This document shows positions 34,715-46,499 of a stretch of DNA of 64,000 bases, one piece after another. Every line of letters begins with the position of its first letter. Within the stretch, counting starts at the first letter, position 1. The notes under the pieces were generated by a model, which saw only the letters and a program-made list of their open reading frames with translations, did not search any database and was not told the DNA's origin. A program made the translations under genes and the position numbers. The stretch comes from Salticus scenicus (lineage: Eukaryota; Arthropoda; Arachnida; Araneae; Salticidae), in assembly GCA_963930645.1 (NCBI GenBank), contig OZ005648.1, positions 5,842,131-5,906,130 of the forward strand, written 5' to 3'.

Positions 34715-36800
34715 ATCTGGTGTGAAACAACCACACGACTTCCATTACAAACTATTACACATATTATATGCATTTTTTGGAGGTAATATGATCACAAGAT
34801 ATAAAAGTGACCTAAAGAAGTAGAAACCTAACATTTTTCTGGTAAGATAAACTTTATACACATGTAGAGACATATAAAACGAAGCTTACATAAAGCGAGG
34901 TAAAAAATTATAAATATATATATATATATATATGTAGTAGAGTTATTTTTTGAAACACCAATTTTCGAGATCTACCTAAGCTTCTGACCTACCTAAATGA
35001 TGGGCAAAATCAGCCATTTTGTTAAAAACAAAATAATAAAGATACAAAAGGGCATTATTTAAAAGGAAAAAGAATATAAAAATACAAAAGCTGTTTTACT
35101 GAAGACTACAAAGCTGTTTTATTGCCTTTTAAAAGCCTAAGACAGAAATTTGTGCCTTGACTGTGCCATATCATCTGGTAAATCTGGTGAGAAGTTTTCT
35201 TGTTACTTGGTCAGTAAACATTCATTTTATTTTGCAAAAACGCATTTCTAGATACATGTTTTCTGAGTACTCATCTTTAGCACCATTGATGCAAAATCAA
35301 AGATCATTGTTATATCATTTATACTGTATTGTAAAATCATAGAATAATCAATTTAATTAGTATTCAAAATTTGGATATTTAATAAAGAAATTAATTAAAA
35401 TTATATGAATCTAGTATTATTTGAGAGTAAATTTATTTATTAATAACCATATTTTTCAGATTAATGTTTGCTTTTTTAATTAGGATTAATTTTAGGTTAT
35501 TTCACAACGCATGCCCGAATATCGAATTGATATTCAAAGTGTACGACCATAAAGTTGTCACTTTAGAGCCACGAAAAGGAGGGTAGTCTGATTTTGGTTA
35601 ATATCCGCCCAACACTAAACAGGGTAGCTGTTAATTTTCCTCTAATAATTACGTGATACACAAGAAAGAAATGGATTTATATAACAATTTTCAAGAAAAT
35701 CGATAGAGCAGTTTTTGAGAAACCAACTTTTACCAAAACTCAATCATTGACAGGAAAACAATAATTACATACAAAAGCATATTTAAAAGTGAGTTAATAT
35801 GGCGAGTTTGAAAAAAAATCCGTACAGCTGGTTTTTAAGGATCGCGCATCCGAAACCTGAAATTGAGCTATTTATACAGAACGCGTATCAATTTTTCTGA
35901 ACTAACCAGCTATATCATTCGAAAGGACATCTAATAGAGTGTTTATGTAACAAATTTGAAGAAAATCGTTCGAGCCGTTTTTGAGATACGGACTTTTGGA
36001 TGCTTATCGGCCAACAAATGTCCCTGCTATACAGCAAAGTTCCTCGATAACAGAAAGGCTATATCTCAACTTCTATGGCATGTAACTGTACGAAATTTGA
36101 TATGTGACATAGCCCTTATAAAAACGCATTTTTAAAAATGTTATTTATAGACAATGAAACTGTCTTTATTTGTATATTTAGTGTTAATTTACTCTAACAA
36201 GGAGAGGTCACGACATGTTAAATTCAGATCGGGACGAAATTGCGCAGGTTTGTAGTATACTATGAAGGTAACAACATGTTAAATCGGTAGGACCCACTAT
36301 CCACAAAATTTCGAGAAAAAAGCGTTTAAAGTTTCAGTAATCTATAAATACAAGTTATTTCGCACGCGCGCCCCAGTGGCGTGAGCTTAAAGTGCTATTC
36401 TTCTACGCAGACGACCTGGGTTCAAGGCTGCCTACACTACAGGACTCCTTTTTTTTTCTTCTTTAATTTTTTTATTTAAACCCATTTTAAGGACCCATGC
36501 ACTTACGGTTTCCGATGTCCCATTTCCGGTTTTTCAATTTTCTCCAAAATATGGAAAATTCATCTGAACACCAAACTTGTTTCAATTCTAAAGTTTCGTA
36601 GTTCTATCTTTATTAGTCTCCGATACATAATAGCCAGAAGATCCCCCCCCCCACACACACACACTGACCAATTGCCAAAAACCACTTTTTTGGACTCAGA
36701 GGACCTTAAAACGTGTAAATCATCAGGTGAAATCTCGATATCGAATTTTCAGACCGAATACAAATACTTCCATTACATACTGTAGTAGGGTAATAGAAGT
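34715..36800 (-). mobile_element. Family X HINE-like element (X4) with internal insertions
   Basis: The B end (ATCTGGTGTGAAACAACCAC, then GACTTCCATTAC) is at 34715 and the A end (CTGTAGTAGGGTAATAGAAG) ends at 36800. Normal X text is interrupted by two foreign segments. About 35040-35630 has unknown AT-rich sequence. About 35998-36510 contains a family Y-like stretch and a tRNA-like segment. An (AT)n run is at 34914-34931. Confidence 0.68.
36373..36438 (+). ncRNA. tRNA-like segment (SINE head or tRNA relic)
   Basis: AGTGGCGTGAGCTTAAAG resembles a Pol III A box and GGGTTCAAGGC near 36418 a B box, about 40 bp apart. A T-run follows at 36448. No proper cloverleaf could be drawn, so this is likelier a tRNA-derived SINE head than a working tRNA. 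Confidence 0.4.
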
Positions 36801-36882
36801 AAAAAATGTTTTTTTTTTTTATAAATTGAAAGAATAAAGATAATTTTTAATTTACTACTCGCAAATAATTAATAGTGAATAA

Positions 36883-37610
36883 AATTGGAAAATCGGAAGT
36901 GGGACATCTGAAACCGGAAGTGAGGCCATAAGTCCATATCTCAAAAAAGCTCTAACGATTTTCTTTAAAATTGCTGTATAAACACTCTATTAGATATCCT
37001 TTCGAAGGATATCGTTGATTAGTTCAGGAAAATTGATAGGCGTCCTGTACAAATAGCTGAATTTCAGGTCCTGCAAATGCTTCCTGTCAAAACAGCTGTA
37101 TTATTTTTTTTTCAAACTTGCCATATTGACCCTCTTTAAATATCCTTTTACATAAAATTGTTGTTTTCTGGCCAACAATTTATTTTGTCAAGCTTTGGTA
37201 AAAATCGGTATCTCAAAAACGGCTCTAACGATTTTCTTGAAAATTGTTACATAAATCCATTTTAGATATCCTTTCTCATGCTTTACTTGGTTACCACAGG
37301 AAAATTAATAGTCATCCTGATCAGACAGATCAGTTTTACATCTCGAAACTTGGTGTTTCAAATAAATAAACTCTACCAATTTTCTTCCCCTTTCTTTTTC
37401 TTAAAAAAATAAAATAAATAAATAAATAAAAAAATCGCTGTGCAAACTCTGTTTTATGTTTTTACACGTGTATTAATTTTCCCTTACCGGAAAATTTTTA
37501 GGTGTCTATTTCATTAGGACAATATCATGTCTTCTGATAACATTATCTTCAAAAATGCATATAATACGTGTAATAGTGGGTAATGGAAGTCGTGTGGTTT
37601 CACACCAGAT
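36883..37610 (+). mobile_element. Family X HINE-like element (X5), lacking the A end
   Basis: Typical X interior runs to an intact B end at 37580-37610 (GGTAATGGAAGTCGTGTGG...CACACCAGAT). The A-end tag hairpin is absent on the left. Orientation is opposite to X4, which ends 83 bp earlier. Confidence 0.7.
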
Positions 37611-37725
37611 TTTTAAATAAATGTAGGCACTATAATTCAACGCTATTTATACATTATACTACTTATAAAAAATTTGACTTGTATAAAGAAACACGTATAT
37701 AAATAACAACACAAGTACACTTTCT

Positions 37726-37872
37726 TTAGAAAACAGAGCACGAGGACTTGTGCGACCGCACCTGTCCGTGATCTTCGAAATACGATCCCGAAGGACACGA
37801 CCTGTCGCACACTCTGACCCTGTCCAGCTCTGCCTTCAGTAGTCTGAGCTCCAGAGTGCAGATAACCCATCT
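37726..37872 (-). CDS. Candidate 3'-terminal coding exon of an unknown gene
   Basis: The 48-codon minus-strand frame is clearly more GC-rich than its surroundings and ends in TAA. It encodes a leucine- and charge-rich helix (LELRLLKAELDRVRV) and then a cysteine/serine-rich tail ending CSVF. A terminal C-a-a-X pattern of this kind can be a prenylation signal; that is an inference. An AG splice acceptor directly precedes the frame (TATAG), and the in-frame TAG there would be intronic. The upstream pyrimidine tract comes from the end of the neighbouring tandem-repeat element at 37881. No homolog was recognised and no upstream exon is identified, so this could also be chance. Confidence 0.4.
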   Translation of the reverse strand, partial: RWVICTLELRLLKAELDRVRVCDRSCPSGSYFEDHGQVRSHKSSCSVF

Positions 37873-37880
37873 CTATATTA

Positions 37881-38401
37881 GTCCAGTCAAAATAGGAAAA
37901 ATAGAAGAAAAATATCGTGTAATTTTGAAATTTTGCATACTCATAGCCGAGGGGGTCCTGAACAACATACTAAAAGTCCCCGCCCGTGGGGGGTGAGCGG
38001 GGGGCAGGGGGGCATTTAAGGGGGCAATTTTCAGTTTTTATTAAATATCTTAAAAACTATCGCATTTAGAGAAAAAATGTCAATTACAAAATTAATCTAC
38101 GTAAAATTTCCTACAAAAATGTATATTACATTTTGTTTGTACGATCATTAGTTTAGAAGATATAGGGATGAAATAACACATTTTCTTGAAAAATTCTTTT
38201 TTGCAATAGTAAAATCAACTAAAGTGTGCAATTAAAAGGGTTCTTGTCAAATATTTTCTATTGTAAAAAACAAATATATACATAGGGAATATGCAAGGAT
38301 AATATAGCATGTTTTGTAAGTTTTAAATAATTTTAAGGCTAGCAGGCGCAAGTGGCGGTTTGAGTAAAAATTTAGATAACGAAGACCCAAAACCGATCAA
38401 C

Positions 38402-38433
<32 letters not shown>

Positions 38434-40147
38434 TCGGGTAGCTTAGAAATTGAGCACAGTTATAAAGTTAAGTGCCCTGAATAACATACTAAAAGTCTCT
38501 AGCCATGAAGAAGGCATTTAAAGGGGGCACATTTCAGTTTTTATTAAGTATCTTGAAAACTATCGCATTTAGAGAAAAAAAAATCTCAATTGCAAAATTA
38601 ATCTACGTGAAATTTCCTAAAAAAATTGTATATTCTATTTTGTTTGTATGATCAATAGTTTAGAAGATATAGGGGAACAAAATAACATTTTCTTGAAAAA
38701 TTCTTTTTTTTTTTTTTCAATAGTAAAGTCAACTAAATTGTGGAATTAAAAGGGTTCTGATAAAATATTTTCTAATGTACAAAACAAATATATGCATAGG
38801 GAATATGTAAGGATAATACAGCATGTTTTGTACGTTTTAAATAATTTACAGGTTAGTAGGCGCAAGTGGTGTTTAGGTAAAAATCCAGATAACGAAGACC
38901 CAAAACCGATCAACATTTAAAAAAAATCTTACAGCTTTGAGATTTTTTTCCTCTAAATGCGATAGTTTTCAAGATACTTAATAAAAACTGAAATGTGCCC
39001 CCTTTAAATGCCCCTCCCCCCATGGTTAGGGATTTTTAGTATGTTATTCAGGGCACTTAACTTTATAACTGTGCTCAATTTCTAAACTACACGATTTTTT
39101 TTTTTTCTATTTTTCCTATTTTGACTGGACTTATCCAGATGTTTACTCAAACCACCACTTGCGCCTACTACTAGCCTTAAAATTATTTAAAACTTACAAA
39201 ACATGCTGTATTATTCTTGCATATTCCCTATGTATATATTTGTTTTTTACATTAGAAAATATTTGACAAGAACCCTTTTAATTGCACACTTTAGTTGATT
39301 TTACTATCGCAAAAAAGAATTTTTCAAGAAAATGTGTTATTTCATCTCCCTATATCTTCTAAACTAATGATCGTACAAACAAAATGTAATATACATTTTT
39401 GTAGGACATGTTACGTAGATTAATTTTGTAATTGACATTTTTTCTCTAAATGCGATAGCTTTTGAGATATGTAATAAAAACTGAAAATTGCCCTCCTTAA
39501 ATGCCCCCCTGCCACCCGCTCACCCCGCACGGGCGGGGACTTTTAGTATGTTGTTCAGGACCCTCTCGGCTATGAGTGTGCAAAACTTCAAAACTACACG
39601 ATTTTTTTTTTCTATTTTTCCTATTTTGACTGGACTTATCCAGATTTTTACTCAAACCGCCACATGCGCCTACTAGCCTTAAAATTATTTAAAACTTACA
39701 AAACATGCTGTATTATACTTGCATATTCCCTATGTATATATTTGTTTTTTACATTAGAAAATAGTTGACAAGAACCCTTTTAATTGCACACTTTAGTTGA
39801 TTTTACTATTGCAAAAAAGAATTTTCAAGAAAATGTGTTATTTCATCTCCCTATATCTTCTAAACTAATGATCGTACAAACAAAATGTAATATACATTTT
39901 TGTAGGAAATTTTACGTAGATTAATTTTGTAATTGACATTTTTTTTCTCTAAATGCGATAGTTTTTACGATATTTAATAAAAACTGAAAATTGCCCCCTT
40001 AAATGCCCCCCCTGCCCCCGCTCACCCCCCACGAGCGGGGACTTTTAGTATGTTGTTCAGGACCCTCTCGGCTATGAGTATGTAAAATTTCAAAACTACA
40101 CGATTTTTTTCCTCTATTCGTCAAATTTTGGCCTTCGTTGCCTGGAC
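37881..40147. mobile_element. Element W: about 500-bp units in direct and inverted order
   Basis: The block starts GTCCAGTCAAAATAGG and ends with the inverse of GTCCAGGCAACGAAGG, with TA on both sides (37879-37880 and 40148-40149). Inside are two plus-oriented units (from about 37917 and 38435) and then about two and a half inverted units (about 38935-39130, 39131-39610, 39611-40110). Each unit includes AATTTTGTAATTGACATTTT or its inverse, GCGATAGTTTT, TATTCCCTATGTATATATTT and TAGGCGCAAGTGG. Unit junctions carry the terminal motif TTTTGACTGGACTTATCCAG. Non-coding. Confidence 0.7.
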
Positions 40148-40149
40148 TA

Positions 40150-40927
40150 TACATCAGTAATGTTATAATGTTATATATCTTTGTTATATTTTAGTTAAAT
40201 TAATTATATCAGACTGCAAGTTTAATTATAAAGAATATTTACTTTTTTTAAATTTCATTGTTACAGAATTCGGCGATACAACTACTGAAAGCCTAAAACG
40301 GGCTGAATATAGAATAAAATACTTCGTCGGGTCGGGCTACGTTATTAAAATACATATAAATAGATAAGAATAAATGTAGAAAGTTGTTTGATGTCAGGTG
40401 AAAATGACAAAGAAAAAAAAAAAAGTAACACAAAAATAAGAAAAGAAAGAAATAGTCAAAACAAAACAAAGCTTGAGCGAAACCGCAAGTAAGGAGGTAG
40501 CTGATTTTTGATTTATTCATCCAAAAAGTCAACGATTCGTCAGTGAGTCAGTCAATCTTCTCAAATTAGTTAACACCTCCTGTCAAAACCACGTGGGACA
40601 CTTTTTATCTGTTTTCAGCCGACTTCGGAATTTTTTCCAAGTGAAGAGGGCCGTTAATCCAACAGTCTCGACGCAGATGTTTAAATGCAGCAAGAAAAAC
40701 GCGACTGTTAAATCAGATTAACGTCGGTAAACAACCGAAGAGTGACATCCGATATAACTAAACAAAATAGTGTACACAATGACTTTATCTATTACTACTG
40801 GATTTTTTTTCTTTAATAAAAATCTCTTTCTTTGTTATGTAGCAGTGAAAAAGATAGCTTCAATATGTAATCTAACAGAAATAATTACTAGGGCTTTTTC
40901 TAAATCTTCGCTCGAGATGTAGTTTTT
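40150..40927. other. Mostly unassigned; one TTAA-type end
   Basis: GTGAAGAGGGCCGTTAA at 40642-40658 is the inverse of the left end of the MITE at 46047, so a fragment of that family may lie to its left. The remainder is unassigned. Confidence 0.45.
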
Positions 40928-41455
40928 ATTCCATTACCCACCTATACCGTAGATAATGGAAGTATTGTATTCGGTCCAAAAATTCGACATCAAATTTTCA
41001 CCTGATTTGCATGTTTTAAGGTCTCCCGAGTCCAAAAAATTAGTTTTTGGCAATGGGTCAGTGCGTGTGTGTGTATGTAGGTCGGTGTATGTATATGCAT
41101 GTCGGTGGGAAATCTTCTGGCTATCCTATCTCCGAAACTATTAGAGATAGAAATACGAAACTTTAGAATTGAGACAGGTCTGGTACACAGATGAATTTTC
41201 AAAATTTTGGTGAAAATTGGATAAACGGAAGTGGAACCGTAAGTTCGTATTTCAAAAACGACTCAAACGATTTTCTTGAAAGTTGCTATATAAAAACTCT
41301 ATTAGATGTCCTTTCAGACGATATAGTTGGTTAGTCCAGGAAAATTAATAGGCGTTCTGTATAAATAGCTCAATTTCAGGTCTCTCAAGTGCGTTTCTTT
41401 AAAAACGGCTTTACGGACTTTTATCAAACTCGCCCTATTAACTCCTTTTTTACAC
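40928..41455 (+). mobile_element. Family X HINE-like element (X6), lacking the B end
   Basis: The A end near 40930 has a decayed tag hairpin (TTCCATTACCC...GATAATGGAAGTATTG), then the usual X interior with a TG/TATG microsatellite at 41066-41104. It stops near 41455 where unrelated sequence (TTTTATTAGCTTCAGCTGTA) begins. Confidence 0.65.
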
Positions 41456-41560
41456 GCTTTTATTAGCTTCAGCTGTATGTACGTTTGTATGTATAATGTA
41501 TGTTTGTAACCGCTCTGGGAGCAAACAAAAAATCTATATTGTAAAAAAAGACTTTCCCTA

Positions 41561-41632
41561 CGTGGACGCTGTGGCGGTGAGGTAAAGCTCCGCGCTACGA
41601 ACCTAAAGGTCTAGCGTTCGAGTCCAGTCAGG
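41561..41632 (+). ncRNA. tRNA-like segment (SINE head or tRNA relic)
   Basis: GTGGCGGTGAGGTAAAGCTC and GCGTTCGAGTCC at 41614-41625 match Pol III A- and B-box patterns at tRNA spacing, and a T-run follows at 41638. The T-arm pairs poorly, which argues against a functional tRNA. Confidence 0.45.
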
Positions 41633-41639
41633 GGAAATT

Positions 41640-42286
41640 TTTTTAAAATGGTTTTTGTTTAATTCTAAATTATTTTAATTAAAGATTTAAATGTAAACTT
41701 TAAACCACTTAAAGTTTTCCATATTATTTTGCTGGAAAAATTAAACAATGGCACATAAACATATTTAGTTATAAAGAGCTTTTTCTAGTTTTCTGTTATA
41801 TATTTTTAGAAAAACAGACTTGATTACTCCATACATCTGTCTAATGTATTTTAAATTTTTATGTCATGCTTTTGCGAAGATTTATTTAAGTGATGTTTAA
41901 GTTTTTTATTGACCGTGATAATTTAATTTTAATTCATATATATTTCGAAAATGATAAAATACAAAGGCTTAATTTCATAGTTAGCATGACTGTAAGTCGG
42001 TTCAAAATTATGTTAAGGCTTTTTTGTTATGTTAGATGCAGGTGAATAAAAACTTATATAGAAAATATTAAACATTAAAAACATTTCTTAAGCAAGTTTT
42101 CTGTTTATACATTAATTATGTAAGATAAACAAATAGTTAAAATGTTGATCAAAATTACCTTGTTGACTGTTGTTCTTAAATAATTAAAATTGCAAGATAA
42201 TATTTGATAACATTAATTAACATTAACATTTGATAACATTAATATCCATAATATTTGATAACATTAGCTTGATGTGTAGAATAATA
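41640..42286. other. No gene recognised
   Basis: AT-rich sequence. Near 42190-42260 a short phrase (ATTTGATAACATTA) repeats several times. Confidence 0.45.
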
Positions 42287-42325
42287 CTAGCAAGCTTTGC
42301 CACCTTCGCTGGTCCCTATACTTAA
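42287..42325 (-). mobile_element. Possible canonical Helitron 3' end, inverted
   Basis: On the minus strand, ACCAGCGAAGGTGGCAAAGC then TTGCTAG gives a short hairpin and terminal CTAG at 42287-42290. It resembles the end at 23510-23547. The element would extend to the right, where a poly-A run (42362-42389) and a C-run follow. Confidence 0.38.
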
Positions 42326-42357
42326 ATAAAATAGGAAAAAATCCCTATCATTATCAA

Positions 42358-42389
<32 letters not shown>

Positions 42390-42544
42390 CTGAAATCAGT
42401 CGAAACCGCAGTCAATGTTCCCGCTGGCTTCTGTAATAGCTTTCCCTCTCGCAATATGATGATTGGCTTCTACTGCCTTCGGCATAGACTTAACCGCTTC
42501 TTATCCCCCCCCCCTCCTCTTCAACGGGTAAATTTAGAATTTTA

Positions 42545-42725
42545 ACAAAATATTATCAAATTACATATTGCGTACTTTTAACCAATACCCACACATCAAA
42601 ACTCGCCTTTCTGAGTTAATTTGGAATAAAGCTAAAGTTAAAAACGTGTTTTTTGTCCGCCCGGCCGAGAGAAGAGGGAAAGGGAAATTTTGCAAAATCG
42701 CCTTATAATGCGTGTAAGGTACACA
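42545..42725. repeat. Family S tandem unit fragment
   Basis: CACACATCAAAACTCGCCTT, AAAAACGTGTTTTTTG and TTTTGCAAAATCGCCTTATA match the roughly 150-bp repeats at 46908-47290. Confidence 0.55.
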
Positions 42726-42793
42726 CACACAAACAACCAACGCATAAAAAAAATCCCCTCCCGAAAATAATTTGCAGCAGAGTTGAGCTTGAA

Positions 42794-42830
<37 letters not shown>

Positions 42831-42832
<2 letters not shown>

Positions 42833-43085
42833 CCAGCAAAACTTATATTACTGGGCTCGTTATGGCCTACTGCTGGCATCCTGCACTTGCCATCAGTTAC
42901 CGGTTGCCCCATATAACTCCAGCAGTGGGCCGTTTGTGGCTGCCAGCAGTGATGGAAGCCTAAAGAAAAATGGTCGGTGGCCCAGAAGTGGCATAAACAC
43001 AGTTGGCCTTATGCAGGCTATCACGACACGGCCAACATCATGTTTTTCATGTTGTGGCCACAAATTATTAGGCCATAACCAATTT
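42831..43085. repeat. GGCC-rich dispersed repeat (CCCAGCAAA end), copy 1
   Basis: Starts CCCAGCAAAAC after an (AT)n run (42797-42829). It contains many short variants of TGGCCCACTGC, GCTGCCAGCAGT and TTGTGGCCAC. The same vocabulary recurs at 46500-46906, which ends GTTTGCTGGG. GC content is well above the surroundings. Confidence 0.55.
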
Positions 43086-43148
43086 GTATGCATAGAGGGC
43101 GCTGTGATTCTTTTTCTGTTGATTTGAAATTCCCTCGCTGTCCGCCAT
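43068..43148 (-). CDS. Tentative short or first-exon coding segment
   Basis: On the minus strand, GAAATGGCGGACAGCGAGG gives a well-placed ATG after GC-rich sequence (43150-43200). The 26-codon frame begins MADSEGISNQQKKNHS, which looks like a natural protein start. It runs into the GGCC-rich repeat and stops at TAA, so if real it must splice out before then; a GT at about 43081 is available. No homolog was recognised. It shares strand with the candidate terminal exon at 37726. Confidence 0.22.
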   Translation of the reverse strand: MADSEGISNQQKKNHSALYAYKLVMA

Positions 43149-43149
43149 T

Positions 43150-43464
43150 TCATAGGAAGTTCTTCTTCGTTGTTGTAGTCTGCGGGTGCGGGTGCGAGAT
43201 TGAAAATCTCGTAAAAAGAATATATGAGTAAGTAATTCAATTATTAATTTGTTTTTGTATTATTTTTTAAATACTATTTTTTAAAAATGTTTGACTCTAA
43301 AGCCATTGTTATAACAAAATGATTTCTAGAACTATATAACAAATATCCAGTTGATCCATTTTAGTAAATTATGATAGTCGCTAACTTTCTAGTATTTTAT
43401 TATTGTTATTATTATTTTAATTGATTTAATAAAATAAAAATTATGGATCTTGAATGATCCACAA
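43150..43464. other. No gene recognised
   Basis: GC-rich for about 50 bp near 43150-43200, then AT-rich. It might be a 5' untranslated or promoter region if the exon at 43148 is real. Confidence 0.3.
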
Positions 43465-43690
43465 ATGTAATCGGGAACGATTTTAATCAAGTTTGGTTAA
43501 ATAACAAATTTGGTTAAATTTCGTCCATTGGTTCGTGAGATACAGCGTCCACAATTTTTTTTTATACACACTTACAGAGTGAAACTTTCTAAAAATGGTC
43601 AAATCGTGTTCAGGAATCTCAAAATATGCAAATACTTCGAAAACTGAATGTCGAAAAATTTCTTCATATATACATATATTACTATACATA
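43465..43690 (-). repeat. Family Y fragment
   Basis: AAGTTTGGTTAAAT, CCATTGGTTCGTGAGATAC and TCAAATCGTGTTCAGGAATC occur in the same order as in Y2 near 22120-22400. Both hairpin ends are lost. Confidence 0.6.
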
Positions 43691-45159
43691 TATTACCATA
43701 AAATTGATTTTCTTTCGAAATTTAGTATATTGTACTTCTTTTAAATGAAAATCGCCTATCTCCATCATAGAAAATAATTTTCATAGATAATAATTTTAAT
43801 ATGTAATTTCTATAAACTATTATAGGAAAAGAAAAAAAAGTGGTAGCCATAACAAACTGTTTTATTTTATTTATTTATTTATTATTATTTTTTAAATGCA
43901 AGTTTGAAAAATAATTTCACTTTTACGAAACTGAAATAGTTTCCCCCTCAATTTCCCGCAACGTATAAGAATATTTTTGTGCATCATTTTAAATGAACCA
44001 CAATTACTTATTTTATCATTTTTGATCGGAACCATTTCTTATTGCATCTATAAAATTTATGTTGATCTGTATTTTAGCGTTGTATAAAGATTTTTTCATG
44101 CGCTGATAAGAAGTTTCTTTTAAACTGTAATGTATCCAAATTATTTTATGAATTTTTATACTGAAACCATTTGTGTTACCTGTACAACTTTTTATGACAA
44201 GCGTCCTGTAGTAAATCTCGAAAACCTGTATAACATATATGAGTTTTATGGAATTCTAAAAATATTATTTAAATAGGTAATTGGCGGATAAAACTCTCAA
44301 ATATTTACAACTACAACGACAAATGCACTTTTCTTTTTCTCCCTAATTCCGTTATCTCTTTACTCAACCGAACGATATATATATATTTTTTCTTTCAGCT
44401 GAAACTGTATTCCCTTCTTCTTTTACCCTTTTCAGAATCTGCTTTCCAAACCTAATGAAAATAAATTGGCACAGGTCAAATGCTGAATATTCGCATTAAG
44501 TTCAAATAACGTCATCTGTATAAAACTGCAAAATCATCTTTCGGTATCGCACGTCGAAAAATTATTCACTCAAGGACATTGAAGAGATTTGGGGAGGGGT
44601 AAAGAAAGATCCCATTGGACTATCAACAACACGAAAAAGTTCTTTGTGGTGGCCTGGTTAAGTTTGACAGCTGTGTAATTAATTCTAAATAGCCGATTGC
44701 ATTTCTCAGTGATATAATTTCTGTGGTTTCAAATGTGCGACTTTGACGATAAACACACAGAGAGAAAAAAAGAAAGCTTGATCATCTGCCTGCTCTTTTA
44801 AAAAAAAGGAAAAAAAAATATCAATTGGGAAAAGAAAATATTCAAGATTTTCTGGATACTTGAGAGTTATAATGAAAAAGCACCACAGAATTGGTGTTTA
44901 AAAGTAATAAGAGTAAACACCATAAAATGTAAGAACTCGCAACAATCGTTTCGGATGGAAAGAAAACATGATCCTTCATCAAGCAAACGAAGTAGGCACG
45001 AGTGCGGCAAACAATGCGTAAGCGTCGTTGCCTGCGTTTTGTTTGCAAAATTTTATGGTGTTTATTCAAAGTATTGTACATGTTACTTGAGAGTATACTC
45101 CAATTTCTTAAGAAATCGCACCCTCGGGCGGCGTAAGCTAGTTATTAACTAAAAGGGCG
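43691..45159. other. No gene recognised
   Basis: About 1.5 kb of AT-rich DNA. A small inverted pair around AATTGGTGTTTAAAAG...ATGGTGTTTATTC lies near 44890 and 45055. Open frames have no recognisable features. Confidence 0.45.
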
Positions 45160-45177
45160 TTCGGAATGGAGATGTCC

Positions 45178-45281
45178 GTTTTTTTTATTGCCGTAAATCA
45201 GAAAGTGACCTAAAATCCGGAAAAGTCCGAAATCCGGAAAGGCCACGGTACGGACGATTCCGGATTTGAGATTTTGTACTG
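45178..45281. mobile_element. Possible pogo-like right end
   Basis: Read inward, the right end is CAGTACAAAATCTCAAATCC followed by repeated TCCGGA-type text, as in pogo/Tigger termini. TA follows at 45282-45283. No left end was found. Confidence 0.4.
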
Positions 45282-45283
45282 TA

Positions 45284-46042
45284 GTAATAAATAGAAAACT
45301 TTGTAAATGAACATAATCATTGCCGCCCCCCCCCCCCCAAAAAAAAAAAAAAAAAAAAAAATGCATCAGTTCTTTTAGGTTGAAATAATAACACATCCCT
45401 TCGTGAGTTTAACAAAAAGCACGATTGCAGCAAATTACTTTTGCTGCACTCGTGCCCACATTTTTTCGCCTGATGAAGGGTCTTCGTGCTATTTCAACCG
45501 GAAACAATTGCTGCAATTTTTTATTTTTATTTATTTATTTATTTATTAGTTTATGGTGTTTTTTGCAATGCTCTCTTTATAACAATTTTTGTCTCAATAT
45601 TTTATAATTTTCACATCTAAAGTTACATTTATTTGTATAAGATATTGAAATTTGAACACTTAAAAAAAAAAAAAAAAAACATAATCTCCTTTATACCAAA
45701 AAATGTAATATAGAGAAATGTTTGCAATGAAAACAAAAAATTAAACTTTTATGATAAGGAAAATGGATCAACTGAATATTTCCTATATGCTGCACTAGAA
45801 ATCCTGAATTTACAACCATAGTCTATGAATCAAATACTTGTAAATAGTATTTAAAAATGAATATGTACAAAATCAAATTAAATATTGGATGCATAGAAAA
45901 AACTGGCTGCTACTTCATCAGAAAAAAGAGAGATGAAAAAAAAAAAAAAAAAAAAGAAAGAAAAAGAAAAAAGCATTAATAAAATTAAAGGTATCACCAA
46001 TAAAATAAATATACTAGCTATAACTAAATCACTTCTGGCCTA
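45284..46042. other. No gene recognised
   Basis: Simple-sequence rich: C-run and A-run at 45326-45360, TTTA repeats near 45520-45550 and A-runs at 45662-45679 and 45937-45955. No genes seen. Confidence 0.45.
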
Positions 46043-46046
46043 TTAA

Positions 46047-46477
46047 CGGCCCTCTTCACTTACCGTCTCCGGAAGTCCGAGGCAATGTTATTCTATGGGA
46101 AATTTTCTTTACAAATAACTTATTAACTAACACATATTTTTAAATTCTGTTTTCACATTCAGAAAATTCCCAACTGTTAAATTGATGGACTTTTTTTAAA
46201 AATGTATTTTTTTAATTTTTAATATTTTATTTTGAATTGGCAAAATGAAAAATTTCACATATTGAAAATTCATATTTTGCAGCTTCAAAATAAAATATAA
46301 AAAAAAAAATAAAAAAAATTTTTTTTAAAAAAGGTCCGTCAATTTAACAGTTAGGGATTTTCAAAATATGAAAACAGAATTTAAAAATATGTATTAGTTA
46401 ATAAGTTATTTGCAAAGAAAATTTCCCATAGAATAACATTGGCTTCGGCTTCCGGCGACGGTGAGTGAAGCGGGCCT
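46047..46477. mobile_element. Palindromic TTAA-flanked MITE (piggyBac-like)
   Basis: Flanked by TTAA at 46043-46046 and 46478-46481. The inverted ends are CGGCCCTCTTCAC and AGGCCCGCTTCAC, and the arms continue through AATGTTATTCTATGGGAAAT on the left and its inverse on the right to an AT-rich centre. The 431-bp element has no coding frame. Related ends occur at 27553 and 40642. Confidence 0.75.
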
Positions 46478-46499
46478 TTAATGGGAAAATATAAAGGAC

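Noticed and set aside
41561..41632. Functional tRNA gene
   Set aside because: Box motifs are present but the T-arm and acceptor stem do not pair well.
42561..42916. Several overlapping frames with IYIYIY tracts
   Set aside because: They arise from the (AT)n microsatellite at 42797-42829.
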